64,000 nucleotides of DNA from an uncultured Barnesiella sp. (GCA_944320015.1 CALUFO010000001.1:124001-188000), one strand, 5' to 3'; shown: positions 55,382 through 64,000, counted from the first letter of the stretch. Notes: generated by a model from the sequence alone, not told the origin. Numbers and translations are program-made.

Positions 55382-56028
55382 AACCTGTTTCGGAGAAAGT
55401 GTATTTGCAGCGGCTTATTGCCGAAGGGGAGCACCAGCGGCAGGATTTCAAATATGAGATCTCCGATGCCCGCAAGATTGCCCGTTCGCTGTCGGCGTTT
55501 TCCAATACCGATGGCGGCCGATTGCTGATTGGTGTGAAAGATAACGGCCGCATTGCCGGAGTGCGTTCGGAGGAAGAGATTTATATGATCGAAGCCGCTG
55601 CTACCTCATATTGCTCCCCGCAAGTCGAAATCGCCATGCAAACATATACCGTAGAAGGCAAGACAGTGCTTGTCGCCGAAATCCCGAAAGCCGTTCAAAA
55701 ACCGGTGCAGGCGCAAGTCGAGCCCGATAAATATTTGGCTTATGTGCGTGTAGCCGATGAAAACATATTGGCTACTCCTGTCCATTTGGCGGTATGGAGG
55801 CAGAAAAACAGCCCTCGGGGTACGCTCGTGAAATATACCGAGCGGGAACGGCTTTTGCTCGATTATCTATCTGAGCATCAAGATATTACCGTAAGCAAAT
55901 ACAGCCGGTTGGCTCGCATCTCATATCGGTCGGCTGTGGAGTATATAGCCCGGTTTGTGCGCTTCGGTCTCCTCGATATTTGCTTCGAAAGTCATCGATT
56001 TTGCTATCGTTTAAAACAGAGCGAGTAA
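55378..56028 (+). CDS. AlbA_2 (Schlafen-type) domain protein with C-terminal helix-turn-helix
   Basis: 216 residues from ATG at 55378. The N-terminal AlbA_2 domain (about 5-125) shows EGEHQRQDFKYEISDARKIA and the core AFSNTDGGRLLIGVKDNG; residues about 150-216 look like a winged helix (SKYSRLARISYRSAVEYIARF). The family is linked to DNA or nucleotide binding and regulation, with no fixed activity. The four-base overlap with the MATE gene points to a shared role, for instance control of the transporter. Confidence 0.82.
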   Translation: MKPVSEKVYLQRLIAEGEHQRQDFKYEISDARKIARSLSAFSNTDGGRLLIGVKDNGRIAGVRSEEEIYMIEAAATSYCSPQVEIAMQTYTVEGKTVLVAEIPKAVQKPVQAQVEPDKYLAYVRVADENILATPVHLAVWRQKNSPRGTLVKYTERERLLLDYLSEHQDITVSKYSRLARISYRSAVEYIARFVRFGLLDICFESHRFCYRLKQSE

Positions 56029-56049
56029 GAGGCCAGCCTCTTACTCGCT
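56020..56049. terminator. Stem-loop between convergent genes
   Basis: AGCGAGTAAGAGG pairs perfectly with CCTCTTACTCGCT over 13 bp with a CCAG loop, and overlaps the AlbA_2 stop codon. T-runs are weak (CTGTTTTAAA on the minus side). Confidence 0.55.
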
Positions 56050-56059
56050 GCGATAATGT

Positions 56060-58516
56060 CTATTTTATCACGAATTTCAAACTTTGGTTTTTCCCGTTTG
56101 CCCGTATCGTCAGGAGATATATTCCCGGCGAGAGGAATCGCGACGGTATGTCGTAGGTATATGCGCCCGGTAAATCCCGGTTGGTGGTGTAGGCTGTGAT
56201 TTGTTGTCCGTCGATAGTCCAAATGGAAATATCGGCGGCTCCGGTTTTTTGCAGGCGGTAGTGGAGCGTTTGTTGTTCGCCTTCGGTGGTTATCCATGCA
56301 AATCTTTCTTCGGAGCGAGGCACTTGTACCGCCGAGTTCTCTTGAACCGGGTAGTAGGCTTTCAACTCCCGTAGGGGAATGGATATGTCGGTTCGGTTGG
56401 TGGTGTTGAGCACAAAGCGAATCGCTTTCAAAGTCAAGGGGAAATCTTCGATAGGATATTCGTTCCCTTCTTCGGCAAAGGCCCATACGATAGTTTGGTC
56501 GCCGGTTCGAGTCGGGACATATTCGGGTTGCCAGTAGTTTCGGCCACCTTGGTGAGTAAAGTCGAATCGAATGTGCTTGATAGCCGCTAACGCTTCGTCT
56601 GAGAGATCGATTTGCAACGAGATAGAGTCGGGTAGACTATAAATTCGGTAGCTTTTGTCCAATTGTACATAGGGATTGCGACCTGCTTTTTGGTCAAATT
56701 TCAGCACGGCTCCGTCGGACCACCCGGCCGGTATCCCGTCGTGAGTAATCGAGAGGTTGTCGCTCACGGTCGAGGAGAGCGGGTAGTCGGTGAGATCGGC
56801 AAAGTCTTCGTGAACGAGGGTCGTCGGGGTTACCTCTACGGTAACATGCAACTCTACCGATATGTCGTCGAGAGTCCCGGTAATGTGGGTCTCGCCGTTT
56901 GCTACCCCTTTGAGGATGCCGTTTTCGATGCGGCAGCAAGCCGGATTGCTCAATTCCCAGTCAAAAGCGGCCGGGTCGAGGGCGTATGCCTGTCCGTTGA
57001 TATTGCCTTCGAGATTGATGCGATAGGGGCGTACACTGTCGATGAGAATTTCGTCGGCGGCGATGTGGATTCCCTCAACCGGGCGGGTCGAGACGGGCAA
57101 TTCGGCGGTGATGCCCTCTTTCTCGGCGATGATTTTCCCCGACATTACCGTTCCACCCGCATGGAATACGGCATCGTCGTCTACCCAGCCCAATTCGGCC
57201 GGTTCGCAACGGAACGAAAATCCTTCCACATTTCGGGCAATCACATCTTTATATTGGTTTTGAGCGTGTAGCGTGAGGGGAGCCAGAGAGATGACAGGCA
57301 CGTTTAGTTGCATTTTTGAGAACGTGTAGTGGGCGACTGTATTGTCTTCGGGGGCTGTCGACACGATCAAAGCGCCGTCCATGACCGGCCGCATGGAACC
57401 ACGACCCGGGAGGTTGAGCATGGTGTGGTTGACTACGACTGCGGTAGAGCCTCCACTGTCGAAGTTGACGACGTTCCACGACCCGTGGGCCAGCATCCAG
57501 TTGGCTATGTCGATACAGTTTATTCCCACACTGTTTTCCGATAGTTCGGTGGCGACGAAGTAGACCGTTTTCCCGTCTTGCGACATGCCGGCCATCGTCC
57601 GGCACGACTCTTCATATTCCCGCCCGTTCTCGAAATCGTTGTATTCCCCCTCGTGCAGTTTCCCTTCGAAAGCAATGCTGGGATAGCCGTGGAAGGCTTG
57701 CAGTATGTTTGCGGGAGGAGTGCCGAATTTCCCGGGAACTAATTTTTGCGAGATGGTTATTTCTTCGCCAACTTTTATATCGGGGAGTGAATTCAGTTTT
57801 GTATTACGGAGATATAGAACGAAATCGGTGCCGGAAGTTTGTAAGGGTAAATTCGAGACTTCGAGTACATCGCATACTGTGGGAGTTCCATTCACGATCC
57901 AATTGGATCGGGGGCGTATTTTTATGTATCTTCCCTCGGCATCCAGATTGAGCGAGTTCATATTTGTGAACAGGACACAATCTCCGTCGCGGACTATTTC
58001 TGCGCCCCAGTTGAAATGGTCGATTGTCACTTCGTCACCCGATGCCGAGATTGCTTTGCACTCTGGAACGGGAAAAAAGACCGATGCCGTTTTATCTTGG
58101 GTAATAGCAAATGTCGATCTTCCGCTACCTGCTGGCATAGAAATAACACCGTTACTAATGTTTAGTCCGATACAGACGCCTTCGTCATAACTGAAAAAGT
58201 CATGATTGAAGGCCGCGCATATTTTATGCCCCGGGGTGGTTAGCCGCTTTGACATGTCTTGTACCAATTCCCGTTTTAAATCAGGAACGGAGTTGTTCGA
58301 CTGTACTTGTTCAATTATATTGTAAGGATTGGTCATGTCGATAGTGGTCGCCCACAGTGTGAGGGGAACCGATTCGTATCTGATTTTGATGTACTCTATA
58401 CCGGGGCCTATTTCGTAGTGTTCCAATGTGTCGGCTACGCCCCAGTTGGGAGCGGCGGCTTCGGTAGCCAATATGCCGGTGGCTATTGCGGCAAGTAGGG
58501 TAATTTTTTTCTTCAT
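56060..58516 (-). CDS. Phosphodiester glycosidase (NAGPA-like) surface protein with T9SS tail
   Basis: 818 residues. Signal peptide (about 1-20), phosphodiester glycosidase domain (about 40-390; AAFNHDFFSYDEGVCIGLNI and VNFDSGGSTAVVVN are family landmarks), a long beta-rich middle with Big-like segments (about 480-560), a possible carbohydrate-binding region (about 570-715) and a type A T9SS tail (about 735-818, DISIWTIDGQQITAYTTN). The family relative in animals uncovers mannose 6-phosphate by removing GlcNAc from a phosphodiester; the bacterial substrate is unknown, perhaps a surface or host glycan. Predicted at the cell surface. Confidence 0.82.
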   Translation of the reverse strand: MKKKITLLAAIATGILATEAAAPNWGVADTLEHYEIGPGIEYIKIRYESVPLTLWATTIDMTNPYNIIEQVQSNNSVPDLKRELVQDMSKRLTTPGHKICAAFNHDFFSYDEGVCIGLNISNGVISMPAGSGRSTFAITQDKTASVFFPVPECKAISASGDEVTIDHFNWGAEIVRDGDCVLFTNMNSLNLDAEGRYIKIRPRSNWIVNGTPTVCDVLEVSNLPLQTSGTDFVLYLRNTKLNSLPDIKVGEEITISQKLVPGKFGTPPANILQAFHGYPSIAFEGKLHEGEYNDFENGREYEESCRTMAGMSQDGKTVYFVATELSENSVGINCIDIANWMLAHGSWNVVNFDSGGSTAVVVNHTMLNLPGRGSMRPVMDGALIVSTAPEDNTVAHYTFSKMQLNVPVISLAPLTLHAQNQYKDVIARNVEGFSFRCEPAELGWVDDDAVFHAGGTVMSGKIIAEKEGITAELPVSTRPVEGIHIAADEILIDSVRPYRINLEGNINGQAYALDPAAFDWELSNPACCRIENGILKGVANGETHITGTLDDISVELHVTVEVTPTTLVHEDFADLTDYPLSSTVSDNLSITHDGIPAGWSDGAVLKFDQKAGRNPYVQLDKSYRIYSLPDSISLQIDLSDEALAAIKHIRFDFTHQGGRNYWQPEYVPTRTGDQTIVWAFAEEGNEYPIEDFPLTLKAIRFVLNTTNRTDISIPLRELKAYYPVQENSAVQVPRSEERFAWITTEGEQQTLHYRLQKTGAADISIWTIDGQQITAYTTNRDLPGAYTYDIPSRFLSPGIYLLTIRANGKNQSLKFVIK

Positions 58517-58629
58517 GTAATTTATAGATTAGCAAGATTTAGCAGGTTATTTATATTTACTGTCTCGATAGTGCGGCATGTTGCACTTGGTCGCAACTTG
58601 CCGGAGTGATACGAGTTTTTATTGTATGC

Positions 58630-58637
58630 CAAAGGTA
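58630..58637 (-). promoter_or_regulatory. -7 box of the phosphodiester glycosidase gene
   Basis: Minus-strand TACCTTTG fits TAnnTTTG, about 113 bases before the start codon; -33 box not clear. Confidence 0.4.
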
Positions 58638-58834
58638 TATTGATTTTTTGAATTTCGAATCATTTATATCTCGAAAAAATGTATTTAAATATTATTTATT
58701 GTGATTGTTTGGTGTGCGTTTACCGCAACGGCTGGTAACCTATACGGCGGTGGGGTTCGAATATATAATCTCATTCTTGACAATGGATAGGCTCTATGAA
58801 GTGAAAGAGCGATAGTTCGGCTTTCGACTTTTCC

Positions 58835-58916
58835 TATATTTGGAGAATATAGGATACGTCTCAGCAAAAAAAATCAAGTGAACTTACTTTTTTGCTTTCG
58901 ACTTTCATTATATTTG
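58835..58916 (+). repeat. Short promoter repeat S4, upstream of rpe
   Basis: Left edge TATATTTG (58835-58842) then GGAGAATATAGGATACG, CTCAGCAAAA, palindrome AAGT-GA-ACTT, 22-nt spacer and -7 TATATTTG at 58909-58916. The -33 position is degraded (CTTA). Upstream CGGCTTTCGACTTTTCC (58818-58834) looks like the end of another copy. Confidence 0.65.
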
Positions 58917-58937
58917 TACAAACGAAAAAAGTCGTGT

Positions 58938-59588
58938 ATGAGTGTGATAATTTCTCCATCGTTGTTGTCGGCAGATTTTGGAAATCTGAACAGTGAGATA
59001 GATATGATTAACGAGAGTGCCGCCGATTGGTTGCATATCGATGTGATGGACGGTGTGTTTGTCCCGAATATTTCTTTCGGGTTTCCGGTGTTGGAATTTG
59101 TGAATCGGAGATGTGCAAAACCTCTTGATGTGCATTTGATGATCGTCGAGCCTCAAAAGTTTATACCAGAAGTCAAGCGTGTGGGCGGAGCTATCATGAC
59201 GGTTCATTATGAGGCATGTACACATCTTCATCGGGTTGTTCAGCAGATACATGCGGCAGGTATGCAGGCCGGAGTTTCATTGAATCCTCATACACCGGTG
59301 TCCTTGTTGGAAGATATTATCGAAGATGTCGATTTGGTTTTGCTGATGTCGGTCAATCCCGGCTTCGGCGGACAGAAGTTTATCCCCCGCATATTGGATA
59401 AGGTGAGGGATTTGAAAGAGATGATCGCTCGTAGAAATTCGCATGCGGTTATAGAGATAGATGGTGGGGTAAATTTGGATACCGGTCGGCAATTAGTTGA
59501 GGTAGGGGCCGATGCATTGGTTGCCGGTAGTTTTGTTTTCCACTCGGATAATCCTATCGATACGATTGCTCGATTGAAGCAGTTGTAA
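58938..59588 (+). CDS. rpe: Ribulose-phosphate 3-epimerase
   Basis: 216 residues from ATG at 58938; an upstream in-frame ATG at 58878 lies inside the promoter repeat. TIM barrel with SPSLLSADFGNL, HIDVMDGVFVPNISFG (metal ligands His, Asp), DVHLMIVEP, MSVNPGFGGQKF and the phosphate-binding DGGVNLDTG. It interconverts ribulose and xylulose 5-phosphates in the pentose phosphate pathway. Single gene; promoter repeat S4 lies 22 bases upstream. Confidence 0.96.
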   Translation: MSVIISPSLLSADFGNLNSEIDMINESAADWLHIDVMDGVFVPNISFGFPVLEFVNRRCAKPLDVHLMIVEPQKFIPEVKRVGGAIMTVHYEACTHLHRVVQQIHAAGMQAGVSLNPHTPVSLLEDIIEDVDLVLLMSVNPGFGGQKFIPRILDKVRDLKEMIARRNSHAVIEIDGGVNLDTGRQLVEVGADALVAGSFVFHSDNPIDTIARLKQL

Positions 59589-59673
59589 AGGGGGTATTAG
59601 CCCTACCGATAAGATAAGAAAAATATATATCGGTGTGCTTGCCGGGTAACTCCTGTCGTGGGGCAAAAGCAGT

Positions 59674-60867
59674 TTATTGCATATAGCCCTTGACGGTTAT
59701 CGGGTCGTTGCCAACAAAAACTTCGACTAACGTCTTTTCTCCTTGGCTGTTTTCGTAGGAGAATGTGTATGAGTGCCCTTTTTCCAATAGGAAATTCAGT
59801 GCGTCGTTCATGTCCTGCAACGGGCCGGCGGTGCTGCCTCCTCCTACTTGCATGCCATTGCAAAACACATCGACGTTTGCTTTTACCCGGTCGCCGGAAT
59901 CGGAGGTGTGTTGTTTGTCACGGAACATCATGAAGGTCACGTTCGTGTGAGTCCCTTGCTCCATAATGGTTTTGGTCGACTCGGCATATATATCGCGATA
60001 GCGTTTCGACACATCTACGCCATGGACGTCGCGCGATTGTTCGTTCCACACCATGGGGAACCAGTCTCCCGTAGGCTTGAACGATGCGGCATAAATCCCA
60101 TGTGTGTGGTCTCCCGATACCGATTTCCCGGCGTCGGCCATAAACCAAATTTTGTCGAGCGCAGGAGGTCGATAATATTCTGTGGAGAACCATGCCCCAT
60201 CTATCCACACTTCGGTCCAGCTGTGATTTCCCCTATTGTCGTGCCAAGCGGCGGTTCCCGCAAAACGCGCCGGAATACCCACGGAGCGAAATGCGTCGAC
60301 CAAAAGAATGGATAACCCTGTGCATGAAGCCATGCCTTGCCTGATCGACTCCGAGGGGCTTTGGTTGGTCTTTTCCCGAAGCGTGTTGTATTCCACTCCG
60401 ACCACTTCGGGGATAATTCGATTTATGGTGTCGATGGCCGCTCGCATGTCTGCGCATTGGGCTACACGGGAGGCAAAACGATGATAAAAGTCTTTTCTCC
60501 ACGAGTCTCGAGTTTCGTCTACCACGGCATAGGGAAGAACTTCGTTGAGGAAGATAGAGTCGGGCAATGTTTTTGTCCATGAAAATTCAGCCCGAGCCCG
60601 ACAAGCGTATTCTACGTTCTCTTTTAATAGGTCGAGGCTCATCGTGTCGCGGTCTTCCTGAGGCATCCAAGCGATTAGGTAAGCCATCGCTTTTTGTTCA
60701 TCGCGAGGCGTTTGGTGCAACAGAGACCTCAGACTGTCGGCGCGGGGCGAATGGTCTAAGACGGTTTTGAGTTGTTGCCGGTAATCGGTTGAGGAACTTG
60801 ATGTACAGGCAGAGAACGAGTAAATCGATCCGGCAAGCAGTAGAAAGAACGGAATACTTTTTTTCAT
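59674..60867 (-). CDS. Transglutaminase-like domain lipoprotein
   Basis: 397 residues. Lipoprotein signal with lipobox SFSAC; transglutaminase-like core at about 175-260 with the cysteine in GMASCTGLSILLVDA and histidine in NRGNHSWTEVWIDG. A C-terminal beta domain (about 300-397) follows. Such proteins are cysteine peptidases or inactive relatives at the cell envelope; the Cys-His pair is intact here. The gene follows cutC by 12 bases, so the two are probably co-transcribed. Confidence 0.83.
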   Translation of the reverse strand: MKKSIPFFLLLAGSIYSFSACTSSSSTDYRQQLKTVLDHSPRADSLRSLLHQTPRDEQKAMAYLIAWMPQEDRDTMSLDLLKENVEYACRARAEFSWTKTLPDSIFLNEVLPYAVVDETRDSWRKDFYHRFASRVAQCADMRAAIDTINRIIPEVVGVEYNTLREKTNQSPSESIRQGMASCTGLSILLVDAFRSVGIPARFAGTAAWHDNRGNHSWTEVWIDGAWFSTEYYRPPALDKIWFMADAGKSVSGDHTHGIYAASFKPTGDWFPMVWNEQSRDVHGVDVSKRYRDIYAESTKTIMEQGTHTNVTFMMFRDKQHTSDSGDRVKANVDVFCNGMQVGGGSTAGPLQDMNDALNFLLEKGHSYTFSYENSQGEKTLVEVFVGNDPITVKGYMQ

Positions 60868-60879
60868 GTGTCATCGTTT

Positions 60880-61614
60880 TTAGGTTAGTTGGTTTAGGAG
60901 GTCGCGAATCATGGCCGAGTCGACCCCGATTGAGGCATATTCGGGAATGCCTTGTACTCCGCCCATTGAGATCGACGGATTTTTATAGGTCATGTGGCTC
61001 TCTATCAAATTCCGGGCGCTGAAATGTATGGCGTTGATCCCGGTTCCGGCAAGCCGTTTGACGTTCGACGCATTTATTCCGCTTCCTGCCATGATGGCTA
61101 TCCGTCCTGCGGAGGCCTCGACCAACGATTGAATATTTTCGATACCTTCCGGTGCCGTGTTGCGGCCACCCGAGGTAAGAACCCGATAGCAGCCGGCTCT
61201 CACGAGGGCTTCGAGGGCTTCGAGGGTGTCGCGAGTCATATCGAAAGCCCGGTGGAATGTAAATTCCATTCCTTGGGCTGCGGCGACCAACGCTGCCGTG
61301 CGGGGCTCGTCTACCCGTCCATCGGGAGTGAGAATCCCTGCTACTACACAATCGGCGCCGCAGTCATGGGCGAAACTGATTTCTTCGAGCATTTGATGAA
61401 ATTCTTCGTCGGAATAGAGAAAGTCTCCGCCACGGGGGCGTATCATTACACTCAATTTCAAATGGGGGATTCGGCGAGCCATGCGAATGAATGCGGCCGA
61501 TGGGGTCGTGCCGCCCTCATAAGGCGAGGCACACAACTCTACACGAGTGATGCCCATATCGGCGGCTATTCGGCAGGCTTCGAGTGTGAATGTGCAAAGT
61601 TCGGTTTCTATCAT
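60880..61614 (-). CDS. cutC: CutC family protein
   Basis: 244 residues, TIM-barrel fold with family blocks RVELCASPYEGGTTPS, VMIRPRGGDFLYS, FHRAFDMTRD and LTSGGRNTAPEG. The family was named for copper homeostasis, but the biochemical role is unsettled. First gene of a two-gene unit with the transglutaminase-like lipoprotein. Confidence 0.93.
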   Translation of the reverse strand: MIETELCTFTLEACRIAADMGITRVELCASPYEGGTTPSAAFIRMARRIPHLKLSVMIRPRGGDFLYSDEEFHQMLEEISFAHDCGADCVVAGILTPDGRVDEPRTAALVAAAQGMEFTFHRAFDMTRDTLEALEALVRAGCYRVLTSGGRNTAPEGIENIQSLVEASAGRIAIMAGSGINASNVKRLAGTGINAIHFSARNLIESHMTYKNPSISMGGVQGIPEYASIGVDSAMIRDLLNQLT

Positions 61615-61739
61615 GATTGTCGTTTCCCTGAATCGTATATTGAAATTCTTTTCTTCGTGGGATTTTACAAAGATAGCTATTTATTGGTGGAATGCAAGCG
61701 GGGAGAGTGGGGGTATGGATATTGCGTGATTCAAAGAAG

Positions 61740-61772
61740 CGAGCGACCATGCGGAACCCGCATAGTCGCTCG
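61740..61772 (-). terminator. Stem-loop after the DedA gene
   Basis: CGAGCGACCATGCGG pairs with CCGCATAGTCGCTCG (one mismatch, AAC loop). On the minus strand it is followed by GCTTCTTTGAA, a weak T-run. Confidence 0.55.
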
Positions 61773-61797
61773 TGTGTATAAAAGTGGAGGATATTGC

Positions 61798-62427
61798 TTA
61801 TTTCGATTTTTTCATGCCTTTGTAAATAAGGAACCCTACGATGAAAACGCAGATAGCGATGAGCACATAGAAGATCTCGTGGCTATACATTTGCACTTTT
61901 TCGACGAGTTGGTCTTCGGGTATGATAGAGTGGAACCCATACCCGATAGCGGCCAGTATGATATTCCAGCACATGGCGCCCAGAGTGGTGAAGAAAATGA
62001 ATTTCGAGAATTTCATGCGTGCCAGCCCTGCGGGAATGGAGATAAGTTGGCGTATACCCGGGAGAAGCCGGCCGATGAGGGTCGATATACTGCCGTGCTT
62101 GTCGAAATAGCGTTCGGCGGTTTCGACTTTCCCTTGGTCGAGCAGGCACATGTGTCCGATGCGGCTGTTGGCAAATTTGTAAACAAGCGGGCGGCCTATC
62201 CAGTAAGCCAAATAATAGTTGATAATGGCTCCTATGTCGGCGCCGAGGGTGCCGAAGAGGATAACCAAATACATATTTAACTCTCCATATGCGGCTTTGT
62301 ATGCGGCAGGTATGATGACAATCTCTGAGGGGAAGGGGATAAACGAGCTCTCGATTGCCATGAGAAACGTGATGGTCCAATAATTCAGGTTATCGAGACA
62401 CCACTGAATGAAAGATAATGATTCCAT
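61798..62427 (-). CDS. DedA family membrane protein
   Basis: 209 residues from the start at 62427 (MESLSFIQWC); a start at 62469 adds an unconserved leader. SNARE-associated/DedA fold with ESSFIPFPSEIVIIPAAY and GRLLPGIRQLISIPAGLARM, and 4-6 membrane helices. The family works in membrane lipid (undecaprenyl phosphate or phospholipid) flipping and in resistance to peptides. Confidence 0.92.
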   Translation of the reverse strand: MESLSFIQWCLDNLNYWTITFLMAIESSFIPFPSEIVIIPAAYKAAYGELNMYLVILFGTLGADIGAIINYYLAYWIGRPLVYKFANSRIGHMCLLDQGKVETAERYFDKHGSISTLIGRLLPGIRQLISIPAGLARMKFSKFIFFTTLGAMCWNIILAAIGYGFHSIIPEDQLVEKVQMYSHEIFYVLIAICVFIVGFLIYKGMKKSK

Positions 62428-62511
62428 GAGAAATGGCCTATAAAAATTTTGCGGGCAAAAGTAATACATTCGGGTTACATTTGGAACTATTTGTCAAAAT
62501 GTAACAGAAAT

Positions 62512-63099
62512 TTAATATTCTCGAAAAAACGGGTCTTGGAAGAGAGTGCGGTATATCTCGGCTTTTTGGGGTAGAGGTTTGGGATAGGCACGCGAGGAGG
62601 AGGGCATGCGGTAGAGCCGGAGCGGGCGGTCTCGGTAAACGAAGTCGACGTGACCGCCGATAGGCGGCATTTCGGCTTCGATGATTGATAGCAGTGTGTC
62701 GGTCGCTTTTTGTCCGGTGGTGACCAGCAGGCGGCAATGGGGCATCCGGTCGAGCATGCCGCCGAGGTCGCAAGGTTCGACCACTTCGAGAGTCAGATCC
62801 GAGGCGTTCCCGTTCAGCCGTTTGGCCACCGCCACGGTGTCGCTCACGGCGATGCCTTTTTCTTGCAGGAAGGATTCGAGGGTTTCTTTGCGGAACCGCT
62901 TTTTGTCGGTGTCGACAAAATAGTCTTTGTCGTTGAAAAAGATAAGCCCGAAGATACGCCACATATCGTTGGTGTAGTTGGGGTAAAAAAACTCTGTCGA
63001 CCAGCGTTTGCGGGGAGGCGGGAAACTACCCAACAGGAGCATGCGCGCGTTGGGCGGTAGAAAAGGCGTCAATGGGTGGGTTTCGATGGGAGAATCCAT
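62512..63099 (-). CDS. Uracil-DNA glycosylase family protein
   Basis: 195 residues. N-terminal LLLGSFPPPRKRWSTEFFYP, then the later VTTGQKATDT and RMPSSSRAYPKPL, match the uracil-DNA glycosylase superfamily (mismatch-specific branch). Its exact lesion is unknown. It lies 21 bases after the acidic hypothetical gene and 84 bases before dedA, so these may form one unit. Confidence 0.82.
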   Translation of the reverse strand: MDSPIETHPLTPFLPPNARMLLLGSFPPPRKRWSTEFFYPNYTNDMWRIFGLIFFNDKDYFVDTDKKRFRKETLESFLQEKGIAVSDTVAVAKRLNGNASDLTLEVVEPCDLGGMLDRMPHCRLLVTTGQKATDTLLSIIEAEMPPIGGHVDFVYRDRPLRLYRMPSSSRAYPKPLPQKAEIYRTLFQDPFFREY

Positions 63100-63120
63100 T
63101 TCGGTAACGGTTGAGGGAGG

Positions 63121-63471
63121 TTAGAGAAGCGAGTCGCTCGACTCCATGTCGATTTTCCAAAAAATATTTTCTGCGGCGTCGAACCGGTAGCTGCCGCCCG
63201 GGAGAGAGTCGATTGCGAAGTTTTCTTTGTCGGGCAGGTCGGCTTCGTTCTCGAGCAGGTAGAACTCGTCGTCGGGAAAGTCGCCCTCTATCGTAGCCGA
63301 GTATCCTTCGGGGATTTCGACCGTTTCGCCATCGGCAACCTCGATCAATTGCCGGTCATATCCCTGTTGAAACATGATGTCGTAGGCATCGAAATCTTCA
63401 TATTCGTCATATCCCATTTCCTCCCTGATTGTATCGAACTCGGGGGCGAGAGATAATAAAATCGTATCCAT
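63121..63471 (-). CDS. Acidic hypothetical protein
   Basis: 116 residues from the start at 63471, chosen because a promoter (-7 at 63498-63505) lies between it and the further-upstream ATG at 63588. It is very acidic (GYDEYEDFDAYD, GDFPDDEFYLLENEAD), has no signal or membrane segment, and matches no family I know. Predicted cytoplasmic; operon with the glycosylase-like gene. Confidence 0.7.
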   Translation of the reverse strand: MDTILLSLAPEFDTIREEMGYDEYEDFDAYDIMFQQGYDRQLIEVADGETVEIPEGYSATIEGDFPDDEFYLLENEADLPDKENFAIDSLPGGSYRFDAAENIFWKIDMESSDSLL

Positions 63472-63497
63472 AGATATGTACTCTGATTGGTCGACGG

Positions 63498-63528
63498 CAA
63501 AGGTACTTATTTTTATGATTGGTTCAAC
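63498..63528 (-). promoter_or_regulatory. Promoter of the acidic hypothetical gene
   Basis: Minus-strand GTTG (63525-63528), 19-nt spacer, TACCTTTG (63498-63505). Supports a start at 63471. Confidence 0.55.
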
Positions 63529-63676
63529 AATTCGGAGACATTGTTGTTGTAACCGGCAGAGAATCTTTATGACAAGATACGATTGCATTCCGTGAGAAGA
63601 GGAGAGGTGGAATTTATGTATCGTTTTGCATAAAGGAGAATTTAATCAAGTTTCCATAAGATTTTGAATAAAAAAG

Positions 63677-63707
63677 ATTGTTAGCTATGCAAAAAGTATT
63701 ATTTTTG
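63677..63707 (+). promoter_or_regulatory. Promoter of the polysaccharide export gene
   Basis: ATTG at 63677-63680, 19-nt spacer, TATTTTTG at 63700-63707; the start codon is 59 bases on, a fairly long leader as is common for capsule loci. Confidence 0.5.
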
Positions 63708-63765
63708 CAAAGTCTTTACCCAAAGGTCTGTTATATTAGAGAAATATTTAGAATAAAATAACGTA

Positions 63766-64000
63766 ATGAAATATCTGAATTTAACTGCTTTTGTAGTTAT
63801 TTTGTGGGGGATGGTATCGTGTTCTTCTTCTAAGAATGTTCCTTATATGGTTGATGTGGAAGATGTTCCCGCAGAGGTGTTGAATGCTGCGGCTACACCG
63901 CCGGTACCTATTTTGTCGCCGGGCGATATAATCGATATATCGGTCATGGCCAAGAATCAAGAAGTTACCATACCGTTCAATAAACGGTTGATGCACGGCG
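63766..64000 (+). CDS. Polysaccharide biosynthesis/export lipoprotein (Wza-like), 3' truncated
   Basis: 78 residues visible before the window ends. Lipoprotein signal with lipobox GMVSC, then NVPYMVDVED and the poly-export domain opening ILSPGDIIDISV. It should form the outer-membrane export channel for capsule or exopolysaccharide. With a promoter but no gene upstream on its strand, it probably opens a polysaccharide locus that continues beyond the window. Confidence 0.85.
   Translation, partial: MKYLNLTAFVVILWGMVSCSSSKNVPYMVDVEDVPAEVLNAAATPPVPILSPGDIIDISVMAKNQEVTIPFNKRLMHG

Larger units (their letters stand above)
58517..58937. other. Intergenic region between divergent genes
   Basis: 421 bases: a minus-strand -7 box at 58630-58637, about 170 bases without features, then the S4 promoter repeats in front of rpe. 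Confidence 0.55.

Overview
The window reads as chromosome of a gut-type Bacteroidales bacterium. Evidence: a SusC/SusD polysaccharide utilisation locus (PUL) with a hybrid two-component regulator, Bacteroidetes-type promoters (TTTG - about 20 nt - TAnnTTTG), a sodium-pumping methylmalonyl-CoA decarboxylase operon, and several type IX secretion (T9SS) C-terminal tails. T9SS use together with roughly 50% G+C points towards a Barnesiella-like lineage rather than Bacteroides proper; this is inference from composition and gene content only.

Layout. 1-3573: 3' end of the methylmalonyl-CoA decarboxylase operon (carboxyltransferase, OadG-like delta with a lamin-tail domain, biotin carrier, membrane beta). 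3765-4496: a DUF5131 protein. 4581-29611: a beta-glucan-type PUL. A minus-strand operon runs susC, susD, GH26-like lipoprotein, Tat-exported FAD oxidoreductase, GH3, SGNH/CBM96-like protein, GH3. Divergent from it are the hybrid two-component sensor, two GH16 enzymes, two small secreted proteins and two beta-helix T9SS proteins. GH16 endo-glucanases would cut the glycan at the surface, SusCD would import oligosaccharides and the GH3 enzymes would finish them. The GH26-like protein has lost both catalytic glutamates and sits where a surface glycan-binding protein is normally encoded. 30413-46642: housekeeping (M23 and C69 peptidases, phosphohexomutase, prfC, rfbD, DUF4924, cysteine-less thioredoxin-like protein, serB, patatin/barrel protein, two tRNA-Arg, tatC, tatA, fabD). 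47044-56028: MgtC-like protein, KefB-type antiporter, guaA, a 52-residue protein, ECF sigma factor, nucleotidyltransferase, MATE exporter, AlbA_2 regulator. 56060-63471: phosphodiester glycosidase with a T9SS tail, rpe, transglutaminase-like lipoprotein, cutC, DedA, uracil-DNA glycosylase family protein, acidic hypothetical. 63766-end: start of a polysaccharide export lipoprotein, probably the first gene of a capsule/EPS locus.

The most unusual signals are non-coding. (1) A dispersed family of 75-95 bp repeats (five long, four short copies), always in the same orientation directly ahead of a gene. Each carries an inverted repeat whose 3' arm is the -33 box and ends in a consensus -7 box; units chain so that the -7 box of one is the left edge of the next. 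(2) A second repeat family forming long hairpins with compensatory changes between copies. (3) Paired GCTACA-like half-sites 21 bp apart upstream of three PUL transcription units, a candidate operator for the hybrid two-component regulator.
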